Below, in pieces: positions 62,170 through 64,000 of a DNA stretch of 64,000 nucleotides. Within the stretch, counting starts at the first letter, position 1. Each line of letters opens with the position of its first letter. This DNA comes from Thermohalobaculum sp965247385 (lineage in GTDB: Bacteria; Pseudomonadota; Alphaproteobacteria; Rhodobacterales; Rhodobacteraceae). The stretch lies in assembly GCA_965247385.1 (NCBI GenBank), contig CBDFHG010000007.1, positions 1,178,001 through 1,242,000 of the forward strand. Direction: 5' to 3'. Below the pieces are notes generated by a model. It did no database searches and had not been told where the DNA came from. It saw only the letters and a list, made by a program, of their open reading frames with translations. The position numbers and the translations under genes were made by a program.

Positions 62170-63668
62170 TTAACAGCCCGTTGAAAAAGTCGCCATTGAC
62201 CGGGCTTCACCCCACTTGACCGGGTTTCACCCCACGACGAAACATAATGCGGCGTCGGCGGTTTCGCCATCCTCCGAGACGATGAGGACGATCCGAGCGG
62301 CCAGAACGGCTCCAGAGGGCGCAACAAGCACGAAAACACCGCCATATCCGCCCGCCACAGCCTGGCGCGGGGTGCCGGCGCCGATGAGTTGGCGCATCAG
62401 CAACGAGAGGTTGTGGCCGGCGACGTGAAGCAGGTATCGCTTGTGCACGTTCTCGCGCCCGCGCAGCCAGGTTCGGCGCATGCCGCCGCGATCGAGGCTG
62501 TGGGCAAAGCAGCGCTCGACGATCTCGGCGCGCCGCTTGAAGGCCTCGCGGGCGACCCCGGACTTGAGCCGCACGCGGTTGTTGGTGACCGCCCGGCGCG
62601 CCGCCTGGTCACCGCGCCAGCGCGAAAAGCCCTTCTGCCTGGGCTCGGCGATCCGGGTCTTCCAGGGACTGTCGTCCAGGGCCTTCAAGACCGCCCGTGA
62701 GAAATAGCCCTTGTCGGTGACGCATTCGGCCGGGCTCTCTGGCGTCGGCGCCGCAGCCACCGCCTCGAGGTTTGCCTCGGCCGCCGCCAGGGTCCTGGAA
62801 AGCGTCGTGGTGTCGCCCTCATCGGCTGGGTGCAACTCGGCCGCCACTACCGCGCCGGTGTCCAGATCCACCGCGTGCCCGGGCTTGTCGGCCAGATGGG
62901 TCGCGGCGTCCTTCATCCTGGCGACCCTGGCCTCGGGGTCGCTCCTGCAAACCAGATCCTGGTTCGAGAGCTTCCTGCCCTTGCGCTTGCGGTCCAGACG
63001 CGCCAGGTCCTCGGCCGTGGGCGTCTCGATGCCGCTCTCCCGGGCCAGATGCTCCAGCATCTCCCGGTCGCCCTCACCCCGTGTCGCGCCGCACGATGTT
63101 GCGCCGCGCCGCGTTGGCCTCCATGGTCGAGGCATCCACCCCGATGCGGTCGCCCTTCACCAGACCCGCCTCGGCGATCAGCGCCGGAACCCGGTCGAAG
63201 ACCGCCGCGTGCACCTCGTGGGGCAGGCGCGTGCGGGTCTTCGACAGCCAGCAATGGTCCGGCACACGATCCCGGCTCTCCAGCCGCAGAAACTCCCGCA
63301 GCGACAGCGAATCCGAGCAGCGCCATTCCAGCCCGCGCTCAGAGTCGATGCCCTCGAAACAGCCCACCAGATGCCTGCGGAAATAGCGCCCCGGCGGCAC
63401 CGAAGGCGCTCCCGTCCTGGCCGCGTAACAGCACCGGCAGGCCGCCTCGGCGAAGCCGTCGAAGTCGCCCTCGATCAGGACCGACTGAAGACGGTCGTAA
63501 AACACATGACCCGGCGAGCGCGGCATCTCCGCCCAGCCCACCATCAAGTCACCCTGACGATCCTTCCGCAGTCCCATCGACATCGGCGAGCCTCCGGTCA
63601 AATCGGAACATCAAAGAATCAGACCAGGCCGCTCGTGTCCAGGGCCGACTTCGTCAACGGGCTGTTAA
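62170..63668 (-). mobile_element. IS1182-like element
   Basis: 1.5 kb bounded by TTAACAGCCCGTTGA (62170-62184) and its inverse TCAACGGGCTGTTAA (63654-63668). Pairing continues into AAGTCG with two mismatches. It encodes a DDE transposase in two frames. Family assignment is from the protein (below) and the ~1.5-kb size. I could not identify a target duplication. Confidence 0.75.
62227..63601 (-). pseudogene. IS1182-like DDE transposase, frameshifted
   Basis: The 5' frame (MGLRKDRQGDLMVGWAEMPR, SLREFLRLESRDRVPDHCWL, GVDASTMEANAARRNIVRRD) gives the DUF772-like N-terminus and first catalytic Asp. After a frame change near 63080 the second frame continues MLEHLARESGIETPTAEDLA, HAVDLDTGAVVAAELHPADE and the C-terminal RAEIVERCFAHSLDRGGMRR with the catalytic Glu. 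The break lies in GTGTCGCGCCGCACGATGTT. Expected full length is about 450 residues. Confidence 0.8.
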
Positions 63669-63907
63669 GCGCGGGAGGGTAATGTGACTTTGGTATATAA
63701 TCCCCCTGTTTTTGGTTGTGTCCACAACAGAATCACGGCAAAGTTACATTATCAACAACTTTCGGCCCGTTGAGTCGGGCTACCTGCTGAATAGAACAGC
63801 CTTTTACCAGGCAAATAGGCAGGGACTCTTTCTGTCCGAAAGTTGTTGGTAATGGCCCGGCACCCACTGGGGTGTCGGTGTAAATCTCAACAGGGAAGAA
63901 ATTAAAT

Positions 63908-64000
63908 ATGGAACTACTAATCCCCGCATGGATAATTCTTGCCTTTATCCCAGCAATAATTGCGAGTTCAAAAGGATATTCATTCGGCAAGTGGTATGTT
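63908..64000 (+). CDS. Small membrane protein, N-terminal part (continues beyond window)
   Basis: Thirty-one codons are visible, starting MELLIPAWIILAFIPAIIAS and then SKGYSFGKWYV. The hydrophobic helix followed by S-K-G-x-S-F-x-x-W is common at the start of small two-helix bacterial membrane proteins of unknown role. GGAAG lies about 10 bp before the ATG. Upstream (63669-63907) no gene is convincing. TATAAT occurs at 63696-63701, but no good -35 box is in position. Confidence 0.6.
   Translation, partial: MELLIPAWIILAFIPAIIASSKGYSFGKWYV

Noticed and set aside
63733..63990. An 85-codon minus-strand ORF at the window end
   Set aside because: It overlaps a better plus-strand start with a ribosome-binding site and membrane-protein sequence; no family likeness.
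1..64000. tRNA or rRNA genes
   Set aside because: None recognised by eye on either strand. A covariance-model search would be needed to exclude a tRNA.

Overview
The window is high-GC, compact DNA from an alphaproteobacterium. Rhodobacterales (roseobacter-like) or a near relative is most likely, judging from a SoeABC-type sulfite dehydrogenase, paired FAD/GcvT demethylating dehydrogenases, a non-pyrrolysine MttB homologue and a phosphonate oxygenase pair. This is inference from gene content; no rRNA or other taxonomic marker is present.

Layout. 1-1.1 kb: end of a methyltransferase gene and two decayed fragments. 1.2-10.8 kb: a minus-strand catabolic operon (COG3221 binding protein, fused two-domain ABC ATPase, peptide-type binding protein, two permeases, Fe/2OG hydroxylase, HD-domain oxygenase) with a divergent GntR/FadR regulator. 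The oxygenase pair resembles TmpA/TmpB, which turn 2-(trimethylamino)ethylphosphonate into glycine betaine and phosphate. 10.8-15.4 kb: soeCBA. 15.7-20.9 kb: an IS-rich scar with a decayed IS1380, a DUF1045 remnant, a ribbon-helix-helix gene, a higBA pair bracketed by duplicated palindromes, an IS30 fragment and a dead IS66. 20.9-38.6 kb: a complete type I-E CRISPR-Cas locus. It has 141 repeats and 140 spacers, is read on the minus strand from a leader beside cas2, and has an IS66 deletion derivative between cas3 and cas8e. 38.6-48.8 kb: a minus-strand N-methyl/one-carbon cluster (MttB-like, PEP mutase-fold lyase, two FAD/GcvT dehydrogenases, flavin-fold small protein, homocysteine methyltransferase) with a LysE pseudogene and an XRE-cupin regulator. 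49-52.4 kb: a perfect ten-copy 13-bp tandem repeat, then ridA, a D-amino-acid dehydrogenase and an Asp/Glu racemase-family gene. 52.5-64 kb: a mobile graveyard with IS630, IS1595, a tandem run of IS1380 copies, IS21 debris, a broken AbiE toxin-antitoxin pair, a low-GC orphan membrane protein, an IS1182-like element and the start of one more membrane protein.

How the genes may work together. The 1-10 kb operon could import a quaternary-amine phosphonate and oxidise it to glycine betaine. The 38-48 kb cluster has the activities expected to strip methyl groups from betaine, dimethylglycine or sarcosine. SoeABC would oxidise sulfite from sulfonate catabolism. All are typical of marine osmolyte users. 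The defence content (CRISPR, HigBA, AbiE) is embedded in heavy IS traffic that has clipped the array's old end, entered the cas operon and destroyed AbiEii. The most distinctive observations are the internal history readable in the giant array and the undescribed gene at 61.1 kb.
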